From positions 1-64,000 of the forward strand of contig WGNM01000018.1 in NCBI GenBank assembly GCA_016124575.1: DNA of 64,000 nt, in the 5' to 3' direction. The stretch is from Cryomorphaceae bacterium. GTDB taxonomy: Bacteria; Bacteroidota; Bacteroidia; Flavobacteriales_D; Sanyastnellaceae. Made by a program: the position numbers and the translations under genes. Every line of letters starts with the position of its first letter. The first letter of the stretch is position 1. The notes below the pieces were generated by a model that saw only the letters and a list, made by a program, of their open reading frames with translations, was not told where the DNA came from and did not search any database. Below are positions 1-9,064 of the stretch, piece after piece.

Positions 1-410
<410 letters not shown>

Positions 411-486
411 ATAAGTAAAGAACTCTACCAATATGTCCCCATTAGGGGATTTTGTAAGATATTAATCAACGCAAAACCCTACGATT

Positions 487-595
<109 letters not shown>

Positions 596-597
596 TC

Positions 598-629
598 AAA
601 AAGCCCCGCTCCCGCGGGGCTTTTTTTTT
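598..629 (+). terminator. Intrinsic terminator of the rRNA operon
   Basis: A perfect GC-rich hairpin (AAAGCCCCGC, loop TCCC, GCGGGGCTTT) is followed by a run of nine T residues. It lies directly after 5S and ends the rRNA operon before der. Confidence 0.93.
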
Positions 630-665
630 GAATACATTCACCACCTTTGTGCGAATATTTCTATC

Positions 666-1973
666 ATGAATAATCTAGTCGCTATCGTCGGACGACCGAA
701 TGTCGGAAAGTCTACGCTGTTTAACCGCCTCACAGAATCAAAAGAAGCGATCGTCGATCCTGTTAGTGGTGTCACCAGAGATAGAAAATATGGTAACGTC
801 CAATGGGGTAATCGTTTGTTCGTCGCCATCGATACTGGTGGGTATATAACAAATAGCGATGATCACTTCGAAGGCGAAATACGCGAACAAGTGCGTATAT
901 CAATCGAAGAAGCCGATCTGATCCTATTCATGGTGGATGTTTCTACAGGTATCACCGACCTCGATATGGAGGTGACCGAAATTCTACGCAGATCAAAGAA
1001 ACCTGTTATCGTTATCTCTAATAAGGTGGATACCAGCGATAAAGAAATCGGTTCCGCCGAATTCTATAGCCTAGGTCTGTCTGATGTCGTATACTCTATT
1101 TCAGCAAACAATGGATACGGTACGGGCGACCTGCTCGATCGTATCGTCGCCGACCTGCCCGATGAAGATGAGGAAATTGAAACCAATCTTCCAAAAATTG
1201 CTGTGGTGGGCAGACCGAATGTGGGTAAATCTACGCTCATCAATACGCTGCTCGGTAAACAGCGCAATATCGTTTCCGATATCGCTGGAACTACCAGAGA
1301 TAGTGTGCATACCATTTTTAAAGGGTTTGGATTCGAAATCGAAATCATCGACACAGCTGGATTAAGAAAACGTGCGAAAATTGATGACGATCTGGAATAC
1401 TATAGCGCAATTCGAACAATTAAGGCTATTGATAAGTCGGATGTTTGCATGCTGCTGATCGAAGCGCCGGAAGGTGTCAATAAACAAGACCTCGCTATAT
1501 TCTACCAAATTGTTGAAAGCTACAGAGGTGTAGTGATCCTAGCCAATAAATGGGATCTGGTAGATAAAGATCATAAAACTCACGATCAAGTGAAAAAGGA
1601 AATGCTCGAACGTCTTGCGCCTTTCACCGATGTGCCAATTATTTTTACTTCGAATTTGACGAAACAACGCGTGCACCAAGCACTTGAAGAAGCTATGCGC
1701 GTTTTCGAGAATCGTCAAATGAAAATCCCTACGTCTAAGCTGAACGATCTCATGCTGCCTATCATCAGCCAAAATCCTCCGCCATCCACGAAGGGAAAGT
1801 ATATCGTAATAAAATACGTTACCCAAATACCTTCGCAAGTACCTACTTTCGCATTCTTTTGCAACCTCCCTCAATACGTGAAGGAACCGTACAAAAGATA
1901 TCTGGAGAATAAATTGAGAGAAAACTTCGATTTATCAGGTGTTCCGATCCGACTTTTCTTCCGTCAGAAGTAA
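666..1973 (+). CDS. der: Ribosome biogenesis GTPase Der (EngA)
   Basis: 435 residues, normal for Der, an essential double-domain GTPase that acts in 50S subunit assembly. Two Era-like G domains are visible: the first P-loop GRPNVGKS at residues 9-16, the second at about 180, each with its own DTAG or DTGG and NKxD elements. They are followed by the C-terminal KH-like domain. The open frame extends back into 5S rRNA, so the start was set at the ATG that gives MNNLVAIVGRPNVGKS, the usual Der N-terminus. There is no clear Shine-Dalgarno. A weak promoter-like CACCTTTG lies at 642-649. The gene is convergent with the TetR gene, 2 bases away. Confidence 0.96.
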   Translation: MNNLVAIVGRPNVGKSTLFNRLTESKEAIVDPVSGVTRDRKYGNVQWGNRLFVAIDTGGYITNSDDHFEGEIREQVRISIEEADLILFMVDVSTGITDLDMEVTEILRRSKKPVIVISNKVDTSDKEIGSAEFYSLGLSDVVYSISANNGYGTGDLLDRIVADLPDEDEEIETNLPKIAVVGRPNVGKSTLINTLLGKQRNIVSDIAGTTRDSVHTIFKGFGFEIEIIDTAGLRKRAKIDDDLEYYSAIRTIKAIDKSDVCMLLIEAPEGVNKQDLAIFYQIVESYRGVVILANKWDLVDKDHKTHDQVKKEMLERLAPFTDVPIIFTSNLTKQRVHQALEEAMRVFENRQMKIPTSKLNDLMLPIISQNPPPSTKGKYIVIKYVTQIPSQVPTFAFFCNLPQYVKEPYKRYLENKLRENFDLSGVPIRLFFRQK

Positions 1974-1975
1974 GT

Positions 1976-2650
1976 TTAGCCCTTTATACTTGCGAATACG
2001 AGGCCGACAAAAAAATCGCGCGCTGTGCGCTCTGTAGTTAGCTCCGTTAACCCCGGTAAATGATCGGCAAAGTACTTCTGCTGATGCACTCCTTCTATCA
2101 CCATCGACATTAAAGTATGCGGATGAGCGTATTTTGGATTGATCTCGTGGATGATGTTGGTGAGCCTTTCGAGTAAGTTCTGATAGACCTGAAATAACCC
2201 AGCTTTGTTTTCTGCATCCACTTCTTTGGTCAAATAAACTTTTGCCGACTCAGATAGAACGATGCGATGCAACGCAACCTCGTTGATATGACTGAAGTTG
2301 CTGTCTTCTTCTATGTCTGATGTAATGACTTCCAAAGCGCGATTCAAACGCTCTTCGGGTGAATCAATGTTGGCCATCGCAAATACCAATCGGTACTCCA
2401 ACCAACACCAATAGTAACTAATCAAGTATACCAAAAGCTTGTGCTTGTTCTCAAAGTACCTGTAAATGGTGCTCTCCGGTGAACCAATGCGCTGACCCAA
2501 TTTGCGAAAAGTAAACTGCTCAATTCCAATCTCAGCTATCAATTCTATTCCTTCACTGATGATCTTGAGTCCAACTTCACTCTCAGTCGGATTCTTGAGA
2601 TATATGTTCTCATTCAGTTTCAGCGTGTATTGAGAAAGTAATTGTTTCAT
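1976..2650 (-). CDS. TetR/AcrR-family transcriptional regulator
   Basis: 224 residues from the ATG at 2650; a TTG two codons upstream is possible but less likely. Residues about 25-75 read as a TetR_N helix-turn-helix (EGIELIAEIG, FTFRKLGQRIG, ESTIYRYFENKHKLL), and the rest is a helical ligand-binding domain. It is the last gene of the met operon, 49 bases after metF, but it also has its own TATATTTG promoter overlapped by an inverted repeat, suggesting autorepression. The ligand is unknown. A role in methionine metabolism is inferred from position only; a membrane or fatty-acid regulator is an equally fair guess. Confidence 0.85.
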   Translation of the reverse strand: MKQLLSQYTLKLNENIYLKNPTESEVGLKIISEGIELIAEIGIEQFTFRKLGQRIGSPESTIYRYFENKHKLLVYLISYYWCWLEYRLVFAMANIDSPEERLNRALEVITSDIEEDSNFSHINEVALHRIVLSESAKVYLTKEVDAENKAGLFQVYQNLLERLTNIIHEINPKYAHPHTLMSMVIEGVHQQKYFADHLPGLTELTTERTARDFFVGLVFASIKG

Positions 2651-2657
2651 TCGCAAT

Positions 2658-2684
2658 GTTTACTTACAAATATAATAGTAAAAC
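2658..2684 (-). promoter_or_regulatory. Promoter with overlapping inverted repeat upstream of the TetR gene
   Basis: On the minus strand TATATTTG (2674-2667) matches the Bacteroidota -7 consensus TAnnTTTG. It sits inside an imperfect inverted repeat whose arms are GTTTACT (2658-2664) and AGTAAAAC (2677-2684). This is the usual geometry of a TetR self-operator; the assignment is an inference. Confidence 0.5.
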
Positions 2685-2699
2685 TTGCAAATTGACGCT

Positions 2700-3653
2700 T
2701 TAGAACACGGCTTTGGCTATTCTTGACGTGCTAATTGCCTTTCCCATGGTGTAAAAGTGCAAAACAGGAACTCCCCCTTCTATAAGTTCTTTGCACTGTT
2801 TTATGCACCATTCTATTCCCAATTCCTGAATCTCGGCGTCTGTTTTACATCTCTCAGCTAGGTCTACAAGCTCTTCAGGCATGTTGACGTAAAAGTGCTT
2901 GGGGATGCTGTTAAGCTGCGCTCTGTTTGCCAATGGCTTGATGCCAGGTATGATCGGCACTGTGATTCCTTCCGATATACATCGCTCTCTAAATGAGAAG
3001 AATGCTGCGTTGTCGTAAAACATTTGAGTGACGATATACGACGCGCCAGCATCTACTTTTTGCTTTAAATAGCGAAGGTCAGATTTCATATTGGGCGCCT
3101 CAAAATGTTTCTCGGGATACCCTGCTACGCCTATACAGAAATCAGTGTTTTTGGCGTTTTTCAAATCGGGATCGAGATATACGCCGTCGTTCATTTGGAC
3201 AACCTGCTTCAACAAATCTACTGCGTATGCATGTCCTCCTGGTTCTGGTTTAAATGTGCCTTCTGACTTTATAGCATCCCCTCTCAGCAAGAGCACGTTG
3301 TCGATACCCAAAAAGTTTAAGTCTATCAATGCATTTTCTGTCTCTTCTCTATTGAATCCTCCGCAAATAATATGGGGCACGGGGTCAATTGAATAGCGGT
3401 GTTTTAACGCTGCACAAATGCCTACTGTTCCCGGACGTTTGCGCACGGTGCGCTTCTCAAGCAGTCCGCCACTGACCTCACGATATACATACTCTTCCCT
3501 ATGGTACGTCACATCGACAAAGGCGGGTGAATACTCCATCAATAAATCCATCGTTTCAAAAATCGAGGATATGTTTTGCCCTTTCAATGGGGGCAGCAGC
3601 TCAATCGAGAAAAGCGGCGATTTGGCCTGTGCTATATGTTCTGTTACTTTCAT
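2700..3653 (-). CDS. metF: Methylenetetrahydrofolate reductase
   Basis: 317 residues. It reduces 5,10-methylene-THF to 5-methyl-THF, the methyl donor for methionine synthase, using a flavin cofactor. The beta/alpha barrel has the family features FSIELLPP near residue 16, the VDVTYHRE strand, the LRGD motif and YIVTQMFYD. The start is the ATG at 3653, which overlaps the stop of the upstream gene in an ATGA arrangement; the 12-residue extension in the open frame is discarded. The overlap implies translational coupling inside the SAM-riboswitch operon. Confidence 0.95.
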   Translation of the reverse strand: MKVTEHIAQAKSPLFSIELLPPLKGQNISSIFETMDLLMEYSPAFVDVTYHREEYVYREVSGGLLEKRTVRKRPGTVGICAALKHRYSIDPVPHIICGGFNREETENALIDLNFLGIDNVLLLRGDAIKSEGTFKPEPGGHAYAVDLLKQVVQMNDGVYLDPDLKNAKNTDFCIGVAGYPEKHFEAPNMKSDLRYLKQKVDAGASYIVTQMFYDNAAFFSFRERCISEGITVPIIPGIKPLANRAQLNSIPKHFYVNMPEELVDLAERCKTDAEIQELGIEWCIKQCKELIEGGVPVLHFYTMGKAISTSRIAKAVF

Positions 3654-6328
3654 GCTTCTGGTTCGTAATTTAAATTCGGCGATAGCCATTTCTCACAATA
3701 CGACAATGGCTCGTTTCGCCTTTTCGCAAAGTCTTCTACTTGATCTTTACCAATCTTACCCAATCCGAAATAATGCGACTCGGGATGGGCGAAATAATAG
3801 CCTGAAATCGATGAGGCGGGCTCCATGGCCAATGATTCGGTAAGGGTGATGCCTATTCGTTTTTCTACATCAAGGAGCTTCCAAATAGTGAGTTTTTCGA
3901 GGTGGTCCGGACAGGCAGGATAGCCAGGAGCTGGACGAATACCTTGATATTTTTCACCAATTAACTCACTGTTGGTAAGGATTTCATCGGCGGCATAGCC
4001 CCATAATTCTTTCCGTACCTGCAAATGAAGTCGCTCAGCGGCTGCTTCAACAAGGCGATCACCAATGGCTTTTATCAATATCGCTCGATACGAGTCGTGC
4101 TGCGCATCATATTCTTTTGCCAGTTGCTCAATCTCTTTTCCAGCTGTAACAGCGAAACATCCAATGTGATCGGTCATTCCTGTGTCGTGCGGTGCTATGA
4201 AATCAGACAAACACGATTGACTCGCAGCACTGTCTTTTTCCGATTGCTGCCTCAATAAATGAAAGATTGCAAGTTCATTGTTTTGGTCATCGAACACAAC
4301 AACGTCGTCGTTCTGTTTGCTGGCAGCTCGAAACAATCCTACTACAGCCTTTGGTGTCAGTGCATGCGTTGCTTTCAACTGATCGAGCATGGCGTTCACG
4401 TCGTTGAAAAGCTCTTGGGCTTGCTCGCCAACAACAGAATCAGTGAGTACCTCAGGGTATTTCCCGTGCAATCCCCATGTTTTGAAAAAGGGTGTCCAAT
4501 CTATATACTCAATGAGGTCAGCTATTCTAAAGCTTATTTCGCGAATCCCTAGTTGATTCGGGACAACGAGTTTAGCTTGTTTCCAATCAATTCTTTTGCG
4601 CAGTCGCCGGGCTTCTTCGATACTCACATAACGCTTGGCTGCATTGCGCGTTTTGTATAGTTCACGTAGCTCTTGATATTCGGCTTTGATTTGTTTTGTG
4701 AACGATTGGGCATCTTTTCCATTGGCGGAACTGAGAACGGGAACAGCCCGTGAGGCATCGTTAACGTGTATCACAAGTCCGCTATACATTGGGTCAATCT
4801 TCACTGCGGTGTGTACGCGCGAAGTAGTCGCCCCGCCAATTAGCAAGGGGATGGTCATATTTCGCATCTCCATTTCTTTGGCAACGTGTATCATCTCATC
4901 GAGCGATGGGGTAATCAATCCGCTCAATCCAATGGCATCGGCGCCAATCTCTTGCGCTTTGTCGAGGATAACGCTCGTAGGAACCATCACTCCCAAATCG
5001 ACGATCTCAAAGCTATTGCACGACAGCACAACACCAACGATGTTTTTGCCAATGTCGTGGACATCGCCCTTCACGGTGGCCATTACAATCACTCCTGATT
5101 TGTTTGATGTACCTGCTTTTTCTGCTTCTAAATACGGGGTGAGCCAAGCAACGGCTTTCTTCATTACACGTGCACTCTTCACCACTTGTGGCAAAAACAT
5201 TTTCCCAGATCCAAACAGTTCCCCTACTACGTTCATGCCGGCCATGAGTGGTCCTTCAATTACTTTGAGCGGACTACCATAGTGCATTCTTGCCTCTTCA
5301 GTATCTTGTTCAATGAATTCGATAACACCCTTCACCATGGCGTGTTCCAAACGTTTTTCCAAAATTTGGTCGCGCCATCTTAGGTCTTTTTCTTTTGTTT
5401 TATGGCTATCCTTTACGCGGTCTGCATACTCCAGCATGCGTTCTGTTGAATCGTCTCTGCGATCGAGCAACACGTCTTCAACGAGCTCGAGCAGGTCGGG
5501 GTCGATTTCGTTGTATACTTCAAGCATGGTCGGGTTCACAATGCCCATGTCCATGCCCGCCTTAATTCCATGATACAAGAAAGCGGCGTGCATGGCTTCG
5601 CGTACTTTCTGATTTCCTCGAAAAGAAAACGATACGTTGCTTACACCGCCGCTGACGTGCGCACCGGGTAAATTTTCTTTTATCCAACGTGTTGCTGCGA
5701 AAAAATCAAGCGCGTTTTTTCGGTGTTCTTCCATGCCTGTGGCAACAGGGAAAATATTGGGGTCGAAGATGATGTCTTCTTTCGGAAAGCCTACAATTTC
5801 GTTGAGTATGCGGTATGCTCGGGCGCAAATCTCAATGCGTCGCTCATAACTATCAGCTTGTCCGTTTTCATCAAATGCCATAACTACCGTAGCAGCGCCG
5901 TATCGGCGGATGGTAGAGGCTTGCTCAATAAATTCTGCTTCGCCACCTTTCAAACTGATTGAGTTAACCACACATTTCCCTTGCACGACTTTCAAGCCTG
6001 CAGCGATGATTTCCCATCGCGAGGAGTCGATCATTACAGGCACTCGGGAGATATCTGGTTCTGAGGCCACGAGATTTAAAAAGGTGGTCATGGCTTCAAC
6101 TCCGTCGATCATCCCTTCATCCATGTTGATGTCGATGATCTGCGCTCCTCCTTCAACTTGTTCTCGGGCAATTTCAAGGGCGTCATCGAATTTTCTCTCG
6201 CGGATGAGTTGAAGGAATTTCCGGCTACCGGTAACGTTTGTCCGTTCACCGATGTTGACAAAGTTTGATTCTGTGGTAACTATCAATGGCTCCAATCCGG
6301 AGAGCACCAAGGTGGTTTTTGCACTCAT
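3650..6328 (-). CDS. metH: Methionine synthase, folate/cobalamin/activation half of a split MetH
   Basis: 892 residues, corresponding to the C-terminal two thirds of a full MetH. Order: pterin-binding barrel ([13 protein letters not shown] near 20), cobalamin cap, Rossmann B12 domain with the base-off ligand motif DVHDIG (His near residue 423), then the SAM-binding reactivation domain with [12 protein letters not shown] and SGYYFAHP near the end. It transfers methyl from methyl-THF through cobalamin to homocysteine held by the partner protein encoded just upstream. Both boundaries are ATGA overlaps (6325-6328 and 3650-3653). This split is, as far as I know, common in Flavobacteriia, so it is not a pseudogene. 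Confidence 0.96.
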   Translation of the reverse strand: MSAKTTLVLSGLEPLIVTTESNFVNIGERTNVTGSRKFLQLIRERKFDDALEIAREQVEGGAQIIDINMDEGMIDGVEAMTTFLNLVASEPDISRVPVMIDSSRWEIIAAGLKVVQGKCVVNSISLKGGEAEFIEQASTIRRYGAATVVMAFDENGQADSYERRIEICARAYRILNEIVGFPKEDIIFDPNIFPVATGMEEHRKNALDFFAATRWIKENLPGAHVSGGVSNVSFSFRGNQKVREAMHAAFLYHGIKAGMDMGIVNPTMLEVYNEIDPDLLELVEDVLLDRRDDSTERMLEYADRVKDSHKTKEKDLRWRDQILEKRLEHAMVKGVIEFIEQDTEEARMHYGSPLKVIEGPLMAGMNVVGELFGSGKMFLPQVVKSARVMKKAVAWLTPYLEAEKAGTSNKSGVIVMATVKGDVHDIGKNIVGVVLSCNSFEIVDLGVMVPTSVILDKAQEIGADAIGLSGLITPSLDEMIHVAKEMEMRNMTIPLLIGGATTSRVHTAVKIDPMYSGLVIHVNDASRAVPVLSSANGKDAQSFTKQIKAEYQELRELYKTRNAAKRYVSIEEARRLRKRIDWKQAKLVVPNQLGIREISFRIADLIEYIDWTPFFKTWGLHGKYPEVLTDSVVGEQAQELFNDVNAMLDQLKATHALTPKAVVGLFRAASKQNDDVVVFDDQNNELAIFHLLRQQSEKDSAASQSCLSDFIAPHDTGMTDHIGCFAVTAGKEIEQLAKEYDAQHDSYRAILIKAIGDRLVEAAAERLHLQVRKELWGYAADEILTNSELIGEKYQGIRPAPGYPACPDHLEKLTIWKLLDVEKRIGITLTESLAMEPASSISGYYFAHPESHYFGLGKIGKDQVEDFAKRRNEPLSYCEKWLSPNLNYEPEA

Positions 6329-7335
6329 TCTGCTTCCTCCTTCACGATTTTTCGCGGTTCAAACCTAGATGCAACATCCGCGATAGCGCGAATATGCTCC
6401 GGTGTTGTGCCGCAGCAACCTCCGATGATGTTGATCAGGTCGCGCTCGAGGTACGCCTGTATCTGCGCTGCCATCTCTTGGGGCGATTGATCGTAATGCC
6501 CCATTTCATTCGGCAGTCCTGCATTTGGGTGAGCACTAACGTGGCAAGAGGCGTGTTGCGCGAGGACATCCACATATTGCATCAACTGATTGGCTCCTAA
6601 AGCACAATTGAATCCGATGCTTAAAAGGGGTGCGTGCGACATAGAAATCAAGAATGCATGCGCCGTTTGCCCTGATAATGTCCGACCAGAAGCGTCTGTT
6701 ATTGTCCCACTGATCATCAAAGGGATGGTGACGTTGCGTTTCTTCATGGCCTCTTCAGCGCCGAAAATTGCTGCTTTGGCATTTAGGGTATCGAAAACGG
6801 TTTCTATAAGCAGGGCATCTACTCCGCCATCTATCAAACCCAATGTCTGTTGCTCGTAAGCTTCTGCCAATTGGTCGAAGGTGACAGCTCGAAATGCTGG
6901 GTTATTCACATCTGGTGAAATGGACGCAGTGCGGTTTGTTGGTCCGATGCTTCCTGCTACAAAGCGCGGCTTGTCGGGCGTCAGATGGGTGTAGTGATCC
7001 GCGCTGGCACGCGCGATCTTCGCTGCCTGAAGGTTTAAATCGTAAACAATTTCTTCTAGGTGATAGTCGGCCTGTGCTATGGTCGTCGATGAAAACGTAT
7101 TTGTTTCCGCAATGTCGGCACCAGCCTCGAAATACGCGTCGTGAATTTCTCGGAGTATATCGGGCCTGGTAAGGGTTAAAAGATCGTTGTTCCCTTTCAA
7201 GGGGTGCGGGTGGTTCTTAAACTGCTCGCCCCGAAAATCTTCTTCTTCTAGTCTGTATCGCTGGAGCATTGTGCCCATGGCTCCGTCTAAGACGAGAATA
7301 CGCCTGCTTACTTCTTCCTCTAATTTTGTTCTCAT
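6325..7335 (-). CDS. Homocysteine-binding half of methionine synthase (split MetH N-terminal part)
   Basis: 336 residues forming one homocysteine S-methyltransferase barrel. It begins with [12 protein letters not shown], and zinc ligands are visible as Cys244 in NCALGAN and Cys307-Cys308 in GGCCGT. It ends where the folate domain of an intact MetH would begin, and the next gene supplies that part with a 4-base overlap. It is the first gene of the operon, and its start lies about 20 bases downstream of the SAM-I riboswitch. A stand-alone methyltransferase of the BHMT/MmuM type is excluded by the neighbour. Confidence 0.94.
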   Translation of the reverse strand: MRTKLEEEVSRRILVLDGAMGTMLQRYRLEEEDFRGEQFKNHPHPLKGNNDLLTLTRPDILREIHDAYFEAGADIAETNTFSSTTIAQADYHLEEIVYDLNLQAAKIARASADHYTHLTPDKPRFVAGSIGPTNRTASISPDVNNPAFRAVTFDQLAEAYEQQTLGLIDGGVDALLIETVFDTLNAKAAIFGAEEAMKKRNVTIPLMISGTITDASGRTLSGQTAHAFLISMSHAPLLSIGFNCALGANQLMQYVDVLAQHASCHVSAHPNAGLPNEMGHYDQSPQEMAAQIQAYLERDLINIIGGCCGTTPEHIRAIADVASRFEPRKIVKEEAE

Positions 7336-7355
7336 GTATGGTTCTCTTGCAGACT

Positions 7356-7489
7356 ATATCAAGAAAACCGGCGACAGAAACGTCTGCTTTTACGATCATC
7401 TTTCCTCTTTCGAGGTAGGAATTGGCACCCGGCTCAATCCGGGTTGCCAAGACATCTTCGGGCCTATTCCCTCCGTCTTTCTTGATAAG
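7356..7489 (-). promoter_or_regulatory. SAM-I (S-box) riboswitch of the methionine operon
   Basis: Read on the minus strand, the S-box core is unmistakable: CTTATCAAGAAAGACGGAGG, then GGCCCGAAGATG, TTGGCAACCCGG, GGTGCCAATTCC and GAAAGATG. P1 forms from TATCAAGAAA (7488-7479) and TTTTCTTGATA (7366-7356). There is no terminator hairpin with a T run before the ATG at 7335, so control is probably at translation. When SAM binds, metH, metF and the downstream genes should be turned off. Confidence 0.95.
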
Positions 7490-7495
7490 TCGATG

Positions 7496-7528
7496 CAAAG
7501 TTAGCTCATTTTTAATTACTCTCTGCAA
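7496..7528 (-). promoter_or_regulatory. Promoter of the SAM-riboswitch methionine operon
   Basis: On the minus strand TAACTTTG (7503-7496) matches TAnnTTTG exactly, with TTG at 7528-7526, 22 bases upstream. It sits directly before the riboswitch, so transcription would start at or near its first base. Confidence 0.75.
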
Positions 7529-7580
7529 GAGATCTTTTTTTTGATGACAAAACTAGCTTCTGCGATTCTCGAAATAATAG

Positions 7581-7588
7581 TAACTTTG
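7581..7588 (+). promoter_or_regulatory. Promoter of metK
   Basis: TAACTTTG is an exact TAnnTTTG -7 element 87 bases upstream of the metK ATG. A -33 TTC (7558-7560) is a near match. No riboswitch fold is visible in the metK leader. Confidence 0.6.
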
Positions 7589-7675
7589 GCGCCGTTCAAA
7601 GGCAATGAAAATGATGTCAGTATCGTGTTAAACGCCTTATAACTGTCACTTTTACTCATATTTAAAACGGAATTC

Positions 7676-8968
7676 ATGCCGTATCTTTTTACATCCGAAT
7701 CGGTTTCGGAAGGACATCCAGACAAAGTAGCCGATCAGATTTCTGACGCGCTGATTGACCATTTTTTGGCTTTTGATCCTGAAGCAAAAGTGGCATGTGA
7801 AACGCTGGTAACTACAGGTCAGGTTATACTTGCTGGTGAGGTGAAAGCGTCATGTTATTTAGACGTTCAGAGCATTGCTAGAAATGTAATCCGCGAAATT
7901 GGGTATACCCGCAGTGAGTATATGTTCGAAGCGAACTCTTGTGGTGTGCTTTCAGCTATTCACGAGCAGTCTCCAGACATCAACCAAGGGGTAGAAAGAG
8001 CCAAGAAAGAAGATCAAGGAGCGGGCGATCAAGGAATCATGTTTGGATATGCTTCGCGAGAGACAGATAATTACATGCCTCTTCCCCTTGAGCTGTCGCA
8101 TTTGTTGTTGCAAGAACTAGCGGCAATTCGCAAAGAAGGTAAGAAAATGAAGTACTTGCGTCCAGACTCGAAGTCGCAAGTTACCATTGAATATAGCGAT
8201 AACAATGAACCCATTGGCATCGATAACATTGTGTTGTCGACTCAGCACGATGAGTTCGTGATGCCATCAGCAAACACTGCCGCTGCAAAGAATAAGGCGG
8301 AGAAGGAAATGTTGGCGACCATTCGCAAAGACATCGAGGAAGTTCTGCTTCCACGCGTAAAGAAGATGCTTCCAAAGCGGGTTCAGAAATTGATCACAAA
8401 CAAAATCAAGCTTCACATCAACCCAACAGGAAAATTTGTAATCGGTGGCCCTCACGGGGATACCGGATTAACAGGGAGAAAAATCATTGTTGATACCTAC
8501 GGTGGAAAAGGAGCTCATGGTGGTGGAGCATTCTCAGGTAAAGATCCGAGCAAGGTTGACCGCTCAGCAGCATACGCCGCTCGCCACATAGCGAAAAACA
8601 TGGTGGCCGCTGGTTTATGTGATGAGATACTCGTGCAAGTGGCATACGCAATTGGTGTTGCCGAACCGGTAGGTATCTATGTGAACACCTACGGCACTTC
8701 TAAATTGAAGATGACTGATGGTGCACTCGGAGCTGAACTCAACAAAATATTCGACCTTCGTCCGTACGCTATTGAAAAGCGTTTTAAACTGAGAACGCCG
8801 ATTTATCGTGAGACTGCTGCTTACGGACACATGGGGCGCATCCCTGTGGAAGTGGAAAAAGTATTCGTTGACGGAACTGGAAAAGAGAAGAAAGTAAAGG
8901 TGAAACTTTTCCCTTGGGAAGAGCTTGACTTCGTAGCGAAATTGCAAAAAGCTTTTGCTGGAAAGTAA
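7676..8968 (+). CDS. metK: S-adenosylmethionine synthetase
   Basis: 430 residues; makes SAM from methionine and ATP. Visible family motifs: [13 protein letters not shown] at the N-terminus, [12 protein letters not shown] near 118-129, and the phosphate loop [13 protein letters not shown] near 256 followed by [12 protein letters not shown]. The length is somewhat above the E. coli enzyme because of an insertion around residues 150-200 rich in K and E, seen in other Bacteroidota. It is divergent from the met operon that supplies its substrate and does not share that operon's riboswitch. Confidence 0.97.
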   Translation: MPYLFTSESVSEGHPDKVADQISDALIDHFLAFDPEAKVACETLVTTGQVILAGEVKASCYLDVQSIARNVIREIGYTRSEYMFEANSCGVLSAIHEQSPDINQGVERAKKEDQGAGDQGIMFGYASRETDNYMPLPLELSHLLLQELAAIRKEGKKMKYLRPDSKSQVTIEYSDNNEPIGIDNIVLSTQHDEFVMPSANTAAAKNKAEKEMLATIRKDIEEVLLPRVKKMLPKRVQKLITNKIKLHINPTGKFVIGGPHGDTGLTGRKIIVDTYGGKGAHGGGAFSGKDPSKVDRSAAYAARHIAKNMVAAGLCDEILVQVAYAIGVAEPVGIYVNTYGTSKLKMTDGALGAELNKIFDLRPYAIEKRFKLRTPIYRETAAYGHMGRIPVEVEKVFVDGTGKEKKVKVKLFPWEELDFVAKLQKAFAGK

Positions 8969-8989
8969 AATGCAGCAATCAATATTGGT

Positions 8990-9028
8990 AAAGCCCGTTG
9001 TGATCATTCATAACGGGCTTTGTTTTTT
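8990..9028 (+). terminator. Terminator after metK
   Basis: AAAGCCCGTT and AACGGGCTTT form a 10-bp stem with a 12-base loop, followed by TGTTTTTTG. Confidence 0.85.
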
Positions 9029-9035
9029 GCAGAAT

Positions 9036-9043
9036 TAGCTTTG
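9036..9043 (+). promoter_or_regulatory. Candidate promoter of the Asp-box protein gene
   Basis: TAGCTTTG matches TAnnTTTG 21 bases before the ATG at 9065. No good -33 TTG is seen because the metK terminator occupies that position. Confidence 0.4.
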
Positions 9044-9064
9044 CTTTTCCGACCTTTGAGAACA

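Noticed and set aside
3650-7335. Methionine synthase read as two fragments of a broken gene
   Set aside because: Both halves are intact, end at natural domain borders and overlap in ATGA; a split MetH is, to my knowledge, normal in Flavobacteriia.
7217-7528. 103-residue minus-strand open frame upstream of metH
   Set aside because: It coincides with the SAM-I riboswitch, the promoter and the first codons of metH in another frame.
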